Assembly: GCF_007004545.3 (NCBI RefSeq)
Contig: NZ_CP045503.2
Span: 3,478,102 to 3,542,101 of the forward strand
DNA length: 64,000 nucleotides
Source of the DNA: Shewanella eurypsychrophilus
GTDB lineage: Bacteria > Pseudomonadota > Gammaproteobacteria > Enterobacterales > Shewanellaceae
Direction of reading: 5' to 3'
Below the pieces are notes generated by a model. It did no database searches. It was not told where the DNA came from and saw nothing but the letters and a program-made list of their open reading frames with translations. Within the stretch, counting starts at the first letter, position 1, and every line of letters begins with the position of its first letter. A program made the translations under genes and the position numbers. This document shows, one piece after another, positions 27,196-37,559 of the stretch.

Positions 27196-29199
27196 ATGCA
27201 TTCATATATACAAGTTAAAAAGCTAATTCTGGTCGGAGTCAGGAAGAACTACACCACAAAATTTCACTCTGGGGTGAACATTATTTATGGTGACTCTGAT
27301 ACTGGTAAATCGAGCATCTTGGAGTTTATAAACTATCTGTTAGGGAGTAGTTCAATTGAAGTTGGCGATGAAATTACTACCTCGGTAAAGCATGCAGCCC
27401 TTGAAATAGATATAAATGGAAAGCTAAAAACAATAGTTCGTGAAATCTACGATAATAATGCTTATGTAAATGTCTACCCTTGCACATTTGATAAAATTTC
27501 AAACTTCCATCCGGACATTTACTGCCCAAACTTCAACAGCAACAACGCACCCGACGGCTTCTTTTCTGACTTCTTATTGGACTCTCTAAACTACCCAAAA
27601 GTCAAAATAAAAAAAGCACCAACTAAAGCATCCTCCGACATGCAAAGGCTCGGGTTTAGAAGCCTCTTCAAATATTGCTACCTCAATCAGGACGACGTTG
27701 GAAGCAAGAGTTTTCTTGACTTGGGTAACTGGGTGAAAGCGACTACCAACAGAGAGGTGTTTAAGTACATCTTTAATGTTTTGGATAGTAACATCACAGA
27801 AATGCAGCAGGAAATAGGCTTAAAAACCAAAACAATACAGCTAACAAAATCCAAGCTAAACACTGTTTCAGAATTTTTAAGAGATACTAACTGTAAATCA
27901 CTAGACGATATAGATTTTAAGCTAGAAACCATCGAAGAGATGAGTGAGCATTTATCTGGTGAACTAAGCAGCCTCAACAGCGAAATGGTTGCAAGCAATG
28001 AAAATTACGCCAAGCTCAACTCCATCTTCAAAGAACTATCACTTAACCAAAAATCAATAAAAAGCCAGATTCAATCAACTGGCCAGCTGGTGGATAAGTA
28101 CTCTCGACTGAAAAATGATTACGGCAATGACATAAATAAAATAAAAAGTACCTTGGTGGCACAAGATAGGATTGGCGATGTTTCTATAATGAACAGGCTT
28201 ACAAACCCTGCCTCTCCCTGCCCTGTATGTGAACAAGATATAAAACCACCAATGGAGGAAACTCATTACTTAATATCCCCCAAAGATATGCTTAATCAAG
28301 AGCTTGCTTCATTAAAGAATAGAAGAAGAGACATTGCATCACTTATCGAGTCATGTACCCATAAGTCACAAACACTACAAAGGGCGCTAATCCCTGTACA
28401 AGAAGACATCTCAAAAATCAGGACTATGCTTGACACTGAAAGCGTTGAAATGATTACTCCTTATCTAACCCAGAGAGACACTTTAATCAAGGAAATAGCA
28501 AGTTTAAGCAAAGAGAAAGAGGCTCAAAAAACCAGTCTCAAAATGAGAAACCAACAAGTAAAAATTCAAGAGTTCCTAGATAACCAAATCAAATTATTAG
28601 CAGGGCTGGAAGAAAAACTTGAATCACTACAAGCCAGCACACCAAGTATGGATCTTGTTCTTAATGATCTTGGTGATTTTCTGAACACTTATTTAGAGCA
28701 TGTTCATATTAATAAAAGAACAGGCATATCAATAAGTCCCAAGTCCTATGCTCCAGTAATAAGAGAAAAAGATTACTACTCCATCACATCAGGAGGACTG
28801 CGAACTATTTGCTCTATTGGGTATATGTTATCAATTTTAGATTATTCTTATACTCATGAAATGAATCACCCCAAAATACTGCTCATTGATACCGTAGGTA
28901 AATATTTAGGAAAAACGACAAAGCCAAGATATCAAGAATTAACTGATACGAAGGCTGACGTTTCCGAAGGTGTCTCCGACCCATCAAAATACAAAAACAT
29001 ATATGATCAAATAATTACAAGCTCTGAAAAAGCTGAAAGACTCGGAATTCACAGCCAAATAATCTTAGTAGATAATGACGTACCAGATGCAATGGTAGAG
29101 TCATATAGCCAATACATCGTTGCCCACTTTAGCTCTACGGGAGAAGACGGGTTAGATTACGGTCTGATAGATGACGCAAATGAGTCTCACTATAATTAA
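27196..29199 (+). CDS. SMC/Rad50-like ABC ATPase of a predicted ABC-3C system (DUF3732-like)
   Basis: ATPase with head and coiled coil, 667 residues. Walker A is YGDSDTGKSS (residues 31-40). Two long coiled-coil stretches (about 210-330 and 370-490) flank a Rad50-like zinc-hook motif CPVC (Cys342, Cys345). Next comes the ABC signature YYSITSGGLRT and a Walker B strand PKILLIDTVG. Much shorter than Rad50 or SMC, it fits the ABC-3C or DUF3732 ATPases, predicted sensors in antiphage conflict systems. The start codon abuts the stop of the middle component. The base composition of the operon is visibly more AT-rich than that of smc and zipA, consistent with transfer. It is convergent with the ligase gene. 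Confidence 0.78.
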   Translation: MHSYIQVKKLILVGVRKNYTTKFHSGVNIIYGDSDTGKSSILEFINYLLGSSSIEVGDEITTSVKHAALEIDINGKLKTIVREIYDNNAYVNVYPCTFDKISNFHPDIYCPNFNSNNAPDGFFSDFLLDSLNYPKVKIKKAPTKASSDMQRLGFRSLFKYCYLNQDDVGSKSFLDLGNWVKATTNREVFKYIFNVLDSNITEMQQEIGLKTKTIQLTKSKLNTVSEFLRDTNCKSLDDIDFKLETIEEMSEHLSGELSSLNSEMVASNENYAKLNSIFKELSLNQKSIKSQIQSTGQLVDKYSRLKNDYGNDINKIKSTLVAQDRIGDVSIMNRLTNPASPCPVCEQDIKPPMEETHYLISPKDMLNQELASLKNRRRDIASLIESCTHKSQTLQRALIPVQEDISKIRTMLDTESVEMITPYLTQRDTLIKEIASLSKEKEAQKTSLKMRNQQVKIQEFLDNQIKLLAGLEEKLESLQASTPSMDLVLNDLGDFLNTYLEHVHINKRTGISISPKSYAPVIREKDYYSITSGGLRTICSIGYMLSILDYSYTHEMNHPKILLIDTVGKYLGKTTKPRYQELTDTKADVSEGVSDPSKYKNIYDQIITSSEKAERLGIHSQIILVDNDVPDAMVESYSQYIVAHFSSTGEDGLDYGLIDDANESHYN

Positions 29200-29239
29200 A
29201 GTTGAGCAATTTTAATTATGCACGAGTAAACGTTTTAAT

Positions 29240-29270
29240 AACCTGCCATTGCATATAGTCTTAGCAGGTT
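29240..29270. terminator. Weak hairpin between convergent ABC ATPase and ligase genes
   Basis: Inverted repeat aacctgc/gcaggtt with a 17-base loop. It has no strong T-tract, so it is at best a weak bidirectional terminator. Confidence 0.3.
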
Positions 29271-29330
29271 GTTAGACTTACCTTACGCACTTAAAACCCA
29301 TATCTCTGTGATTTCATTAGCAAAGTTGAG

Positions 29331-31283
29331 TTAGACATTAGCCAATAAATCAAGATATTCCTGCTCAGAAAGTACACTCACTCCCTTATCCTTGGCTGCA
29401 TTAATTTTGATTTCGCCAACTTTTTCACCAGTAACAAGGTAAGTTGTTTTCCCCGTAACTGATTTAGCGACCTTAGCTCCTAAGGCTTTGGCATGCTTTT
29501 CCATATCACCTCTAGAACCTTGGGTCATTGATCCAGTAAATACTACTAACTTTCCAGCCAATGGTGAGTCAACACTCTTTAGCCCTGATTGCTTAGGAGT
29601 GACTGACAAGTTGAAGCCTAGCTCATAAACTTTGAAGAACTCTTCCCTAACCTTCTTTAAACCTTCAACAATCGCTTCTGCACTGACCTCAGCAAAACCA
29701 TCAATTTTAACAATCACTTCTGCAGATAGATCAAATAGCTCAGTCAGTGAATGATGTTGAAGAAGCTTGTCACAATTACCAGCTCCTAATCGGCTTACAC
29801 CAAACGCAGAAAGAAAGCGCCAATCTTCAATTTCAACTTCGCGACTAACACGAAGTTGATCAAAAAGGTTTTTAGATGTCTTATCACCAAACTTAAATGT
29901 AGAGAAGTGATGTGCTTCAATGGCATAGATTTCATGTATATGCTTTTTACCAAAGCTAGCTAGTCGTTCAATTACCTTAGGTCCAAAGCCATCATTATTT
30001 CCCAACGTTTTAAAGAAATGAATGAGAGTGTTTTCTGTTTGAGCTGGACAATCAGTCTTATTTGGGCAGATTAAGTTATCAGACTCCCAAAGTAGCCTTG
30101 ATTCACAACTCGGACATAGCTCAGCTAATTTAGGCTCTACTTTCTTAATGACTTTCTCAATCTTTGGAATGACTAGACCACTTCGTACCAACTGGATAAC
30201 AGCTCCAGGACCAATGCCACTTGTTTTAACCATGTTGTAGTGATGCACTGTCACTCTGCTTATAGTTGCGCCACTTAACTTCGTAGGAACTAGCTTTGCG
30301 ACAGGGGTTACACGACCTGTTCTGGAAGTCTGAGGAATAACATCTAACACCTCAACTTCGACACCATCATTGTTGACCTTAAAAGCAATTTGCCACCTAT
30401 GAAACTTTCTGGTGGCCCCCATATGATCCTTTATAGCCTCATTGGTAACTTCAAGAATGATACCGTCAATATCAAAATCAACTGAGTTCCATATTTCATC
30501 AACAATAGATTCAAAGTCTGAAAGAATTTTAGAGTAATGCTCAGTTCTGTTTTCTAGTAATCTGAAAGGGTAAAACAGACAAGCACCTTCATTTATTGCT
30601 TGCTGAATATTCTCATCAACTTTCTTTTCAGCAATAATCCCTGCTTGAATATTTCTCGAATTCTCAAAGAGATGAGTTAGCTTTTCATCAAAATAGTTTT
30701 TACTGATGACAATTTCACCCGCTCCTAAACCACGTTTACCGTCATTGGCTACCCTTAGCCCTCTAGTAATAGCACGGGTAATATCCTGCCCTCTTACGCC
30801 ATCACCACGGGTATATAATGTTTCACCATCATCAAAAGCGGCATATCCATCAAGCTTTGGTGTCACGCGGATCATCACTTCATCGGGATCGATTTGAACT
30901 TCTTTTGCTGCTTTCAGAAGTCTATCAATCCATTTTTTGATCTCTTCAAATGAATAAGCTTTATCGGTGGAGAGCATTTTTTGGGGTAATGCAACAGTCT
31001 TGCTTTCAGCAAGTATTTCAGGCTCTACTGAATTCAGATAAGGGTGCTCTGGTTGCTTTATTGAAAAATCTTTAAGTAATAAGTCATATTGCGTATCTTT
31101 AATAATGGGAGTACCAGAGCGATATAGGGCATTGGCAATCTTTAATAAACCCACTAATGAATCATTAGAAAGGCTGTCAAACTTTTGCTCGTTTATTGCT
31201 TTCTCAATAATGTGTAACTCAATGTTTAGCTCTAGTTTATGAATTATTGAGCGGTGTTGTTCATTAAATATAAATTCAGACAT
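29331..31283 (-). CDS. ligA: Divergent NAD-dependent DNA ligase (xenologous replacement of LigA)
   Basis: Seals nicks using NAD+. All functional parts are present in order: Ia-like domain (KDTQYDLLL), adenylation lysine TPKLDG (Lys143) with LYTRGDGVRGQDIT, FDIDGIILEV, an OB domain (TGRVTPVAKLVPTKLSGATISRVTVHH), a Cys4 zinc finger (CPSC...CPNKTDCPAQ), HhH repeats, and a C-terminal BRCT (LVVFTGSMTQGSRGDMEKHAKALGA). The sequence is far from the conserved gammaproteobacterial LigA, notably in the first 130 residues. It occupies the position of native ligA after zipA, while the stub of the native gene lies at 25053-25165. ATG was chosen; an in-frame GTG at 31298 is possible. If no other ligA exists it must be essential. 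Confidence 0.9.
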   Translation of the reverse strand: MSEFIFNEQHRSIIHKLELNIELHIIEKAINEQKFDSLSNDSLVGLLKIANALYRSGTPIIKDTQYDLLLKDFSIKQPEHPYLNSVEPEILAESKTVALPQKMLSTDKAYSFEEIKKWIDRLLKAAKEVQIDPDEVMIRVTPKLDGYAAFDDGETLYTRGDGVRGQDITRAITRGLRVANDGKRGLGAGEIVISKNYFDEKLTHLFENSRNIQAGIIAEKKVDENIQQAINEGACLFYPFRLLENRTEHYSKILSDFESIVDEIWNSVDFDIDGIILEVTNEAIKDHMGATRKFHRWQIAFKVNNDGVEVEVLDVIPQTSRTGRVTPVAKLVPTKLSGATISRVTVHHYNMVKTSGIGPGAVIQLVRSGLVIPKIEKVIKKVEPKLAELCPSCESRLLWESDNLICPNKTDCPAQTENTLIHFFKTLGNNDGFGPKVIERLASFGKKHIHEIYAIEAHHFSTFKFGDKTSKNLFDQLRVSREVEIEDWRFLSAFGVSRLGAGNCDKLLQHHSLTELFDLSAEVIVKIDGFAEVSAEAIVEGLKKVREEFFKVYELGFNLSVTPKQSGLKSVDSPLAGKLVVFTGSMTQGSRGDMEKHAKALGAKVAKSVTGKTTYLVTGEKVGEIKINAAKDKGVSVLSEQEYLDLLANV

Positions 31284-31321
31284 TTTATGTTCTATCACTT
31301 AAACTATTTTGGCTATAAATT

Positions 31322-31344
31322 AAAAAAGGCCGCGGTTGCGGCCT
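31322..31344 (-). terminator. Terminator after zipA
   Basis: Stem aggccgc/gcggcct with a 4-base loop. Read on the minus strand it is followed by tttttt. It separates zipA from the ligase gene and may mark the right border of the replaced segment. Confidence 0.8.
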
Positions 31345-31381
31345 CTCGTTATCATTGCGTATCCGTCGCTTAAGTCATTCG

Positions 31382-32476
31382 TTACAATTGAGTTCGAATA
31401 CGCTGCAGATAGCTTTGTTTAGTCGTCTCGCTCCAGGCATCACGACCACCATCTAGCACTTTACCACCTAAGTCATCGGCGAGTTGATGGGCAGAGTTAA
31501 GCATAATAGAGAAATTCATCAATGGATCACCATGACAAGGTAGCGTCATAAATAACACCACTCCTTCTGTACTGAACTGTTCCATTTCATCTGGGTTAAA
31601 AATACCAGGTTTCACCATGTTCGCCAGTGAAAATAACTCCTTACCTGTGCCAGCATTGTCTTCATGACGATGAAAAATGCTCATGTCACCAAACTTAAAG
31701 TTAAGTGTTAGCAAACACGGCAATAGCTCCGCGCCATTGAGAGTATGACCCTCACTCGCCACCACATGTAGCACGAGCACATCCCTTGGTTCGGCCAACG
31801 TCTCAGTGTCTTGCTGGATCTTTGCTTCAACCTTAACCTGAGGCTCTGCTACTACCTTAATTTTGGGCTTCGGCTTCGGCGCCGCCTGTCTTCTAGGCTC
31901 AGTAACGGGCGTAGCATAAATAGGTGATGCCGTATCAACTTCAGTCTCTAACTCAACACTTTCAGCCTCAAACTTAGTATCGCTCTCAAACAGAGAACTT
32001 TGAGCGGGCGCCGCTTCCTGTCCAAGCCCGAGCTCCATCTGATTAAGATCGTCTAATTCCTGAGTCTGATCGGATAATACTGGCTCTTGTCTCTGGCGGC
32101 TCATCTTCTGTTTCGGCTGATCTGACAACGAAAAATCTCTCTCGTTCTCAATTGTCATCTCGACATCAGTTTGGCTCAATGACTCAGTTGCAGTACTGAA
32201 CTTAGGCTCACTGTTTATCGTGTCAGAAAGACTCGGCTCTGTTAGGACTTCATCGTCTTCATTCAGTTCGCTTTTTCGGATCCTGACTTCACCAATCCCA
32301 TCAGCATCAAATCCATTTGCATCACGGCTAGCGGCCTGATCTTTATAAAAGCCTGACATGGGGCTATCTTTGATTGATTTAGGTTGCTGCTTTCTAATGG
32401 ACCAAAAACCATGCACAAGTACGGCGATAATAGCTATTGCGCCTAAAACGAATAATACAAGTTGCAAATTTTCCAT
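31382..32476 (-). CDS. zipA: Cell division protein ZipA
   Basis: Inner-membrane anchor of the FtsZ ring. The ATG at 32476 gives [28 protein letters not shown]... (one N-terminal TM, then basic residues), the classic ZipA start; upstream codons lie in the smc 3' end. A long Glu/Gln/Pro-rich linker (about residues 50-235) leads to the C-terminal FtsZ-binding domain ([22 protein letters not shown]...[13 protein letters not shown]...LADDLGG). It lies 22 bases after smc on the same strand, the usual Shewanella order smc-zipA-ligA. Confidence 0.95.
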   Translation of the reverse strand: MENLQLVLFVLGAIAIIAVLVHGFWSIRKQQPKSIKDSPMSGFYKDQAASRDANGFDADGIGEVRIRKSELNEDDEVLTEPSLSDTINSEPKFSTATESLSQTDVEMTIENERDFSLSDQPKQKMSRQRQEPVLSDQTQELDDLNQMELGLGQEAAPAQSSLFESDTKFEAESVELETEVDTASPIYATPVTEPRRQAAPKPKPKIKVVAEPQVKVEAKIQQDTETLAEPRDVLVLHVVASEGHTLNGAELLPCLLTLNFKFGDMSIFHRHEDNAGTGKELFSLANMVKPGIFNPDEMEQFSTEGVVLFMTLPCHGDPLMNFSIMLNSAHQLADDLGGKVLDGGRDAWSETTKQSYLQRIRTQL

Positions 32477-32498
32477 TGGGTACCCTGTCTTTCCTATG

Positions 32499-35400
32499 TT
32501 ATCCAGCGTCGGCAAGTGCCACCGCTTCATCAATATCTACAGCAACTATGCGTGAAACTCCAGGTTCATGCATCGTCACTCCTATCAGTTGATCGGCCAA
32601 TTCCATGGTGATCTTGTTATGACTAATAAAAATAAATTGCACACTCTGAGACATCTCTTTCACTAATCGACAGAATCTATCGACATTGGCGTCATCCAGA
32701 GGCGCATCAACTTCATCTAACATACAAAATGGTGCTGGATTTAGCCTAAAAATCGCAAACACCAATGATAATGCGGTTAACGCTTTTTCTCCACCAGAAA
32801 GAAGGTGGATCGTGCTATTCTTTTTTCCTGGCGGTCTGGCCATAATCGTCACTCCGGTCTCGAGTAGATCATCATGGGTCAAAGCCAGCTCGGCGCTGCC
32901 GCCGCCAAAGACTTTAGGAAACAACAAACCTAGGTCTTTATTCACCTTATCGAAGGTATCTTTAAAGCGAGTCTTGGTTTCCTTATCTATCTTACGGATC
33001 GCCTCTTCTAGGCTGGTCAACGCCGAAGTAAGATCCGCATCTTGGCTATCTAAATAGTTCTTACGTTCACTTTGCTGCTCATATTCTTCGATAGCGGCCA
33101 AATTAATAGCGCCTAGATGAATAATTTGAGCTCGGATCCTCTCTAACTCTCGTTGGCGAGCCTGAGAGGTCTTATTCAGATCCAGCGAAGATTTAACTTG
33201 TTCTAGCTCAATATCTTGCTCTTTGAGCTGCATCAGTTGGCTATCTGCCTGACCTTTCAAACCTTCGCGACGTAACTTTAACGTGCTGATTGACTGAGTC
33301 AAGTTTTCTATCTTGCCAAGCTGTTGTTTTTTCTTTATTCCTGCGCTATCACTCGATTCTTGCAGTTGAGCCTGCTGCCCGCGAAGTGAAGCCAATTCTG
33401 TCTGCTTTATCTGCTGCTGCGCCAATGCCTGACTTAACTGTTCTTTTAAGGTGCTCAGTCGACCATCTTCGCTGGCTACATTTTGCTCAACAAGCTGATG
33501 TTCAAGCGCGGATTGAGCTAAGATCAGCTCTTCGATACGAACGCCTTGCTGATTGATAGACTGATCGTTGAGCGCCAGCTTAGTCGTTAATGTCTGGCAA
33601 GTCTGGCTCAGCTGGCGATCGTCTTCTTGTACTCGCTGGTATTTATCTTTACAGCCGCGGGCCAAATCTATTTGCTCATCGAGAAAATGAACTAATTTAG
33701 TTTGCGCTTGCTCACCTTGATCTAGGCTAGATTTGGCATCATCTAGGCTAGCAAGAATATTCACCTCGTCGTCCTGTTGCTTGCTAAGCAGGACTTTGAG
33801 TCGAGCAAGCTCAGAGGTCAGCTGCTCGCGGCGTTGGTTTCTGTCTTGGTTGCGCTGTTTGTCCGCTTCTATCTGCACGCTCAGGCTAGCAATGGATACA
33901 TTGAGCTTCTGCAGCGTCTCAATACCCGATGAAAGCGCTATTTTTAACGGCTTGATATTGGCGTCTAAGTCATGGCCCTGACGATTGAGCTCACTAAGTA
34001 AGGCCTCACTATCCTCAATGCTGACCTCTAACGCTTCTTGCTCACATTTAAGTTGAACCAAGGAACCTGAATCTGTGCCCTTCTTGATCACGAAGCCTTT
34101 ACCTAACAGATAGCCATCCGCGGTCACTATGCGTTCGTGCTCACTCATCCCGGCAACTTGCTCTCTAGCCTGCTCCAGATTATCGGCCCATTGCACCTGA
34201 CTCAACCAAGGTGAGAGGTTCGCATTACTGCTCAGCCCATGCCACTCTTGGTGTACCAGGCCTTCGAAGCCAAATTCACCTTGCTCAACACCCGCAGGCA
34301 TTTTCAGTAAACCGTCGAATATGAGTTCTACCGCTTTCTCCCAACCAGGCTGAACATCAATAAGCTGCCACAGGGCTTTAATACCTTCTTGACTCGCGTC
34401 ATCGGGCAATAACTTATTGACTAAGGCCAATCGACCCCGCTCTTCGGCAAGAGATTGGCCCAGGGCTTCCTGTTTAGCCTTGAGGTTAACTTGGTTTTGT
34501 AGAAAATTGGTTAGCTTGTCATTATATTCATCATTGATCTCGCTTCGCTCCATGGCATCGGTTTGCCATTGAGTAAGCCGGGAAAGGTTTTCTTGCCCAA
34601 CTTTGGCCGCTTCTTGTTCCAGAAGCCCAGCAGATTCTTGCTCAACCTTGGTAAGCTGAGCCCTTGTCTGCTCCAACATGACGCCTTGATGTGACAGTTT
34701 ACCCCTTGATACTTCATGGGCTAAACGGTAGGAGGATACTGTTTCTTTGTGCTCAGATAGCTTAGCTCTTGATTCACTGGCCTTAAGCTCATGTTCGCTC
34801 AAATCACTGGTGACACGTGTCAAAGACGAGTGTGCCAGTTCAAGTTGTGGCTGCTTGAGGGCCAAGTCATCCCTCAATGTCTGCTGAGTAGTCTCATCAG
34901 CAGATAATTTGTCTTTATGCTGCTTGAGTTTTTGGACGATAGCCGTAATACGTTGCTCGACATGGGAGTCTTGCTGCTGACGATGCTTAAGATCTTGCTC
35001 AAGTTTCGCTATCTGGGTACCCGAGAGATAAAAAGACTCAACCCGCTTTTGCTCTTCGCCGTCGAGTTCCACCAACTGCACATTGAGCCGGGTTAACTCG
35101 AGTTCGGTGCGCTCTTTCTCTGCCTCGACTTCCGCCTTAGCTAACTCGAGGCGATTCACATCCAGGGTCAATCTTTCAGTTTGATCGGTCAGTTCGAGAT
35201 AGCGACTGACAAACAACTCTGAGTCTAACTGGCGCTCAGACTGCTTCAGCTCACGATATTGCTTCGCCGCCGTTGCTTGCTCAGCTAACTTGTCTAACTG
35301 GCGACCCAACTCAGTTCGGATATCACCGAGACGCTCTAAGTTCTCTCTGGTATGACGAATTCGATTTTCAGTTTCACGTCGACGCTCTTTATAGCGAGAG

Positions 35401-35909
35401 ATCCCAGCCGCTTCTTCGATAAACACTCGCAATTCTTGAGGCTTAGACTCGATTAACCTTGATATGGTCCCCTGCTCGATAATCGCATAGCTTCTCGGGC
35501 CAAGACCCGTGCCCATAAAGAGATCGGTAATGTCTTTACGACGACACTTCTGACCATTTAAAAAGTAGCTAGAATCTCCGTCACGGCTGACCTGACGTTT
35601 AACCACAATTTCCTGATAACTAGAATACTCGCCCGTTAATCGGCCATCTAAATTCTCGAAGTTCAGCTCGACACTGGCCACAGAAACGGGGCGGCGAGCC
35701 GTCGAGCCATTGAAGATAACATCGGCCATCGAGTCGCCACGCAGGTGTTTTGCCGAGCTTTCGCCCAACACCCAACGTACGGCATCTATGATGTTAGATT
35801 TACCACAACCATTGGGGCCTATGATGGCACTTAAGGGATTGAGAAAGGGGATCTTAGTGGAATCGACAAACGACTTAAATCCAGCAAGTTTTATCTGTTT
35901 GAGTCTCAT
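32499..35909 (-). CDS. smc: Chromosome partition protein SMC
   Basis: Structural-maintenance-of-chromosomes ATPase. Full length at 1136 residues: head N-lobe [16 protein letters not shown] with Walker [12 protein letters not shown] (about 31-41), a long coiled coil, a hinge around residues 500-640 ([11 protein letters not shown]...[20 protein letters not shown]), a second coil, then signature [19 protein letters not shown] and Walker [14 protein letters not shown]. Many gammaproteobacteria carry MukBEF instead; Shewanella keeps SMC. It is transcribed divergently from cysZ. Confidence 0.96.
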   Translation of the reverse strand: MRLKQIKLAGFKSFVDSTKIPFLNPLSAIIGPNGCGKSNIIDAVRWVLGESSAKHLRGDSMADVIFNGSTARRPVSVASVELNFENLDGRLTGEYSSYQEIVVKRQVSRDGDSSYFLNGQKCRRKDITDLFMGTGLGPRSYAIIEQGTISRLIESKPQELRVFIEEAAGISRYKERRRETENRIRHTRENLERLGDIRTELGRQLDKLAEQATAAKQYRELKQSERQLDSELFVSRYLELTDQTERLTLDVNRLELAKAEVEAEKERTELELTRLNVQLVELDGEEQKRVESFYLSGTQIAKLEQDLKHRQQQDSHVEQRITAIVQKLKQHKDKLSADETTQQTLRDDLALKQPQLELAHSSLTRVTSDLSEHELKASESRAKLSEHKETVSSYRLAHEVSRGKLSHQGVMLEQTRAQLTKVEQESAGLLEQEAAKVGQENLSRLTQWQTDAMERSEINDEYNDKLTNFLQNQVNLKAKQEALGQSLAEERGRLALVNKLLPDDASQEGIKALWQLIDVQPGWEKAVELIFDGLLKMPAGVEQGEFGFEGLVHQEWHGLSSNANLSPWLSQVQWADNLEQAREQVAGMSEHERIVTADGYLLGKGFVIKKGTDSGSLVQLKCEQEALEVSIEDSEALLSELNRQGHDLDANIKPLKIALSSGIETLQKLNVSIASLSVQIEADKQRNQDRNQRREQLTSELARLKVLLSKQQDDEVNILASLDDAKSSLDQGEQAQTKLVHFLDEQIDLARGCKDKYQRVQEDDRQLSQTCQTLTTKLALNDQSINQQGVRIEELILAQSALEHQLVEQNVASEDGRLSTLKEQLSQALAQQQIKQTELASLRGQQAQLQESSDSAGIKKKQQLGKIENLTQSISTLKLRREGLKGQADSQLMQLKEQDIELEQVKSSLDLNKTSQARQRELERIRAQIIHLGAINLAAIEEYEQQSERKNYLDSQDADLTSALTSLEEAIRKIDKETKTRFKDTFDKVNKDLGLLFPKVFGGGSAELALTHDDLLETGVTIMARPPGKKNSTIHLLSGGEKALTALSLVFAIFRLNPAPFCMLDEVDAPLDDANVDRFCRLVKEMSQSVQFIFISHNKITMELADQLIGVTMHEPGVSRIVAVDIDEAVALADAG

Positions 35910-36120
35910 GGTGCCAGTTAGGTCGTTTCCGGTAAAAATAAACTAAATTTAATTTTACCGAACAGAGCTTGTTTAGAGTTGATTTTCTGCGGCTACTTTA
36001 CCAAAACGGACAGGTTTTTGTAACGTTTTTATTAACACCAGTGCCATTTACTGCTTGTCTTCACTCTGTCGGTGGAACACAATCTCGTTAAGTTTACATG
36101 GAGCGGTGATCGATCTATTT

Positions 36121-36897
36121 ATGAATTCCAAAACAAACCAAGCAACAACGAAGAGCGGAGTGAACTACTTCCTCGATGGATTTAGCCTAATAAAGACTAA
36201 AGGGCTGAGACGCTTTGTGTTTATTCCCTTGATGATTAACTTGGTCATATTTGCCAGCGTCATCTACTTTGCCATAGGACAATTAGAAAGCGCTTTCGCC
36301 TGGGTATCGGGACAACTGCCTGAGTACCTTAGCTGGCTCAACTTTATCCTCTGGCCTCTGGCCGTGATCACCTTACTGGTGGTGCTGTCTTTTCTGTTCA
36401 GCTCTGTGATGAACTGGATTGCTGCGCCTTTTAATGGCTTGTTAGCCGAAAAAGTCGAACAATACCTCACAGGCAAAGATCTCAATACTGGTACAACGGC
36501 CGACTTGATTAAAGATCTGCCTCGAATATTGGGCCGAGAATGGATAAAACTTAAATACTACCTGCCCAGAGCCATTATCTGCCTGATCTTGTTTTGGATA
36601 CCCTTTATCGGTCAAACTTTTGCCCCCATCATCTGGTTCCTCTTCAGTGCCTGGATGATGGCAATACAGTATTGTGATTATCCCTTCGATAACCACAAAG
36701 TCACCTTCCCCGATATGAAATTTGCCCTCAACCAGACCAAGGGAACAAGTTTTAGCTTCGGCGCGGCCGTTACCCTTTTTTCGATGATCCCCATCGTTAA
36801 CTTTATCGTGATGCCAGTGGCCATCTGCGGCGCAACAGCCATGTGGGTGGATAAGTACCGCGAAGCCTATAAACACCCAGAAATTGCGCCGGAGTAA
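36121..36897 (+). CDS. cysZ: Sulfate transporter CysZ
   Basis: Inner-membrane sulfate uptake protein feeding cysteine synthesis. The ATG at 36121 gives 258 residues, near the E. coli length (253); a frame extending 22 codons upstream is probably not translated. Hallmarks are SGVNYFLDGFSLIKTKGLRRFVFIPL at the N-terminus, NWIAAPFNGLLAEKVE, and several TM segments, with WMMAIQYCDYPFDNH as the strongly conserved CysZ signature. cysK lies about 10 kb further on, the accessory genes in between probably having been inserted. Confidence 0.94.
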   Translation: MNSKTNQATTKSGVNYFLDGFSLIKTKGLRRFVFIPLMINLVIFASVIYFAIGQLESAFAWVSGQLPEYLSWLNFILWPLAVITLLVVLSFLFSSVMNWIAAPFNGLLAEKVEQYLTGKDLNTGTTADLIKDLPRILGREWIKLKYYLPRAIICLILFWIPFIGQTFAPIIWFLFSAWMMAIQYCDYPFDNHKVTFPDMKFALNQTKGTSFSFGAAVTLFSMIPIVNFIVMPVAICGATAMWVDKYREAYKHPEIAPE

Positions 36898-37559
36898 CGT
36901 CTCCTGTCATCCCTGAAGTGCTAGTGGCGCTATGATGAGTAAGATACCAATTGCGAAGCCTATAAACCGCCCTCAGATTTCGCCGGAATAAGGTCTCCGG
37001 TTAACGTTTGTATTTTGGGTTGAGTTTCATTTGGCTGTTTGATGGTTTGGGTTTGGTGTCACTTGGACTCAATGCATCAGTACGCTTCTACTTTGAACCA
37101 GGGTGAGCGGTTATTAATCATCTACGATGGTAAGCATAGCTTCGTGGGTATCTATCACCTGCCGTGAGTGCTGTATTAAGGATATACGAATGTCGTGAAG
37201 GCACGGATGCCTCTGAACGACCTTCTAGTGCAAACATCTGAGTATTTGCATTACGATATGTATGGCCTAAGTTCAGAAACACTTGGGAGGATTTAGTGGC
37301 TGAACTCTAGTTTTGAGGAAAAACACTACGCCACTAGACTATTCAAAGGGAGTTTTCAAAGGGAGCACGGCATCTTATGATGCCATGAGAGGGTAATACC
37401 AATCGGTATAATATATTCAGAGTTGAGGTTCTATTTTTATCAATAAACGACTTCATCGATTGCTTATTCTCCAGTCAGAGATAGTGCTCTGTAGTATTAA
37501 GGCTAATTTAGCTATAATTTGTCGCTAATTAGCATAGTATTGTTAACGAGCAGAGCGTT
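36898..37559. other. Long intergenic region with a duplicated cysZ end
   Basis: About 660 bases with no intact gene. Near its start (36955-37003) is a degenerate second copy of the last roughly 50 bases of cysZ (gcgaagcctataaac...cgccggagtaa...gtctcc). A short hairpin ggcatc/gatgcc lies at 37368-37384, and ataccaatcggtat at 37396-37409 followed by tattcagag resembles the left end of the MITE found elsewhere in the window. The middle part (37010-37330) may be an old non-coding repeat or decayed gene; I cannot identify it. The promoter for the next gene lies at the right. Confidence 0.5.

Noticed and set aside
27196..29199. Rad50/SbcC or RecN repair protein
   Set aside because: Too short, no SbcD partner, atypical Walker B, and it is the third gene of an operon with a hydrolase.
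25166..29330. Island carrying its own integrase or flanked by direct repeats
   Set aside because: No recombinase gene was found and the two edges share no convincing direct repeat longer than a few bases.
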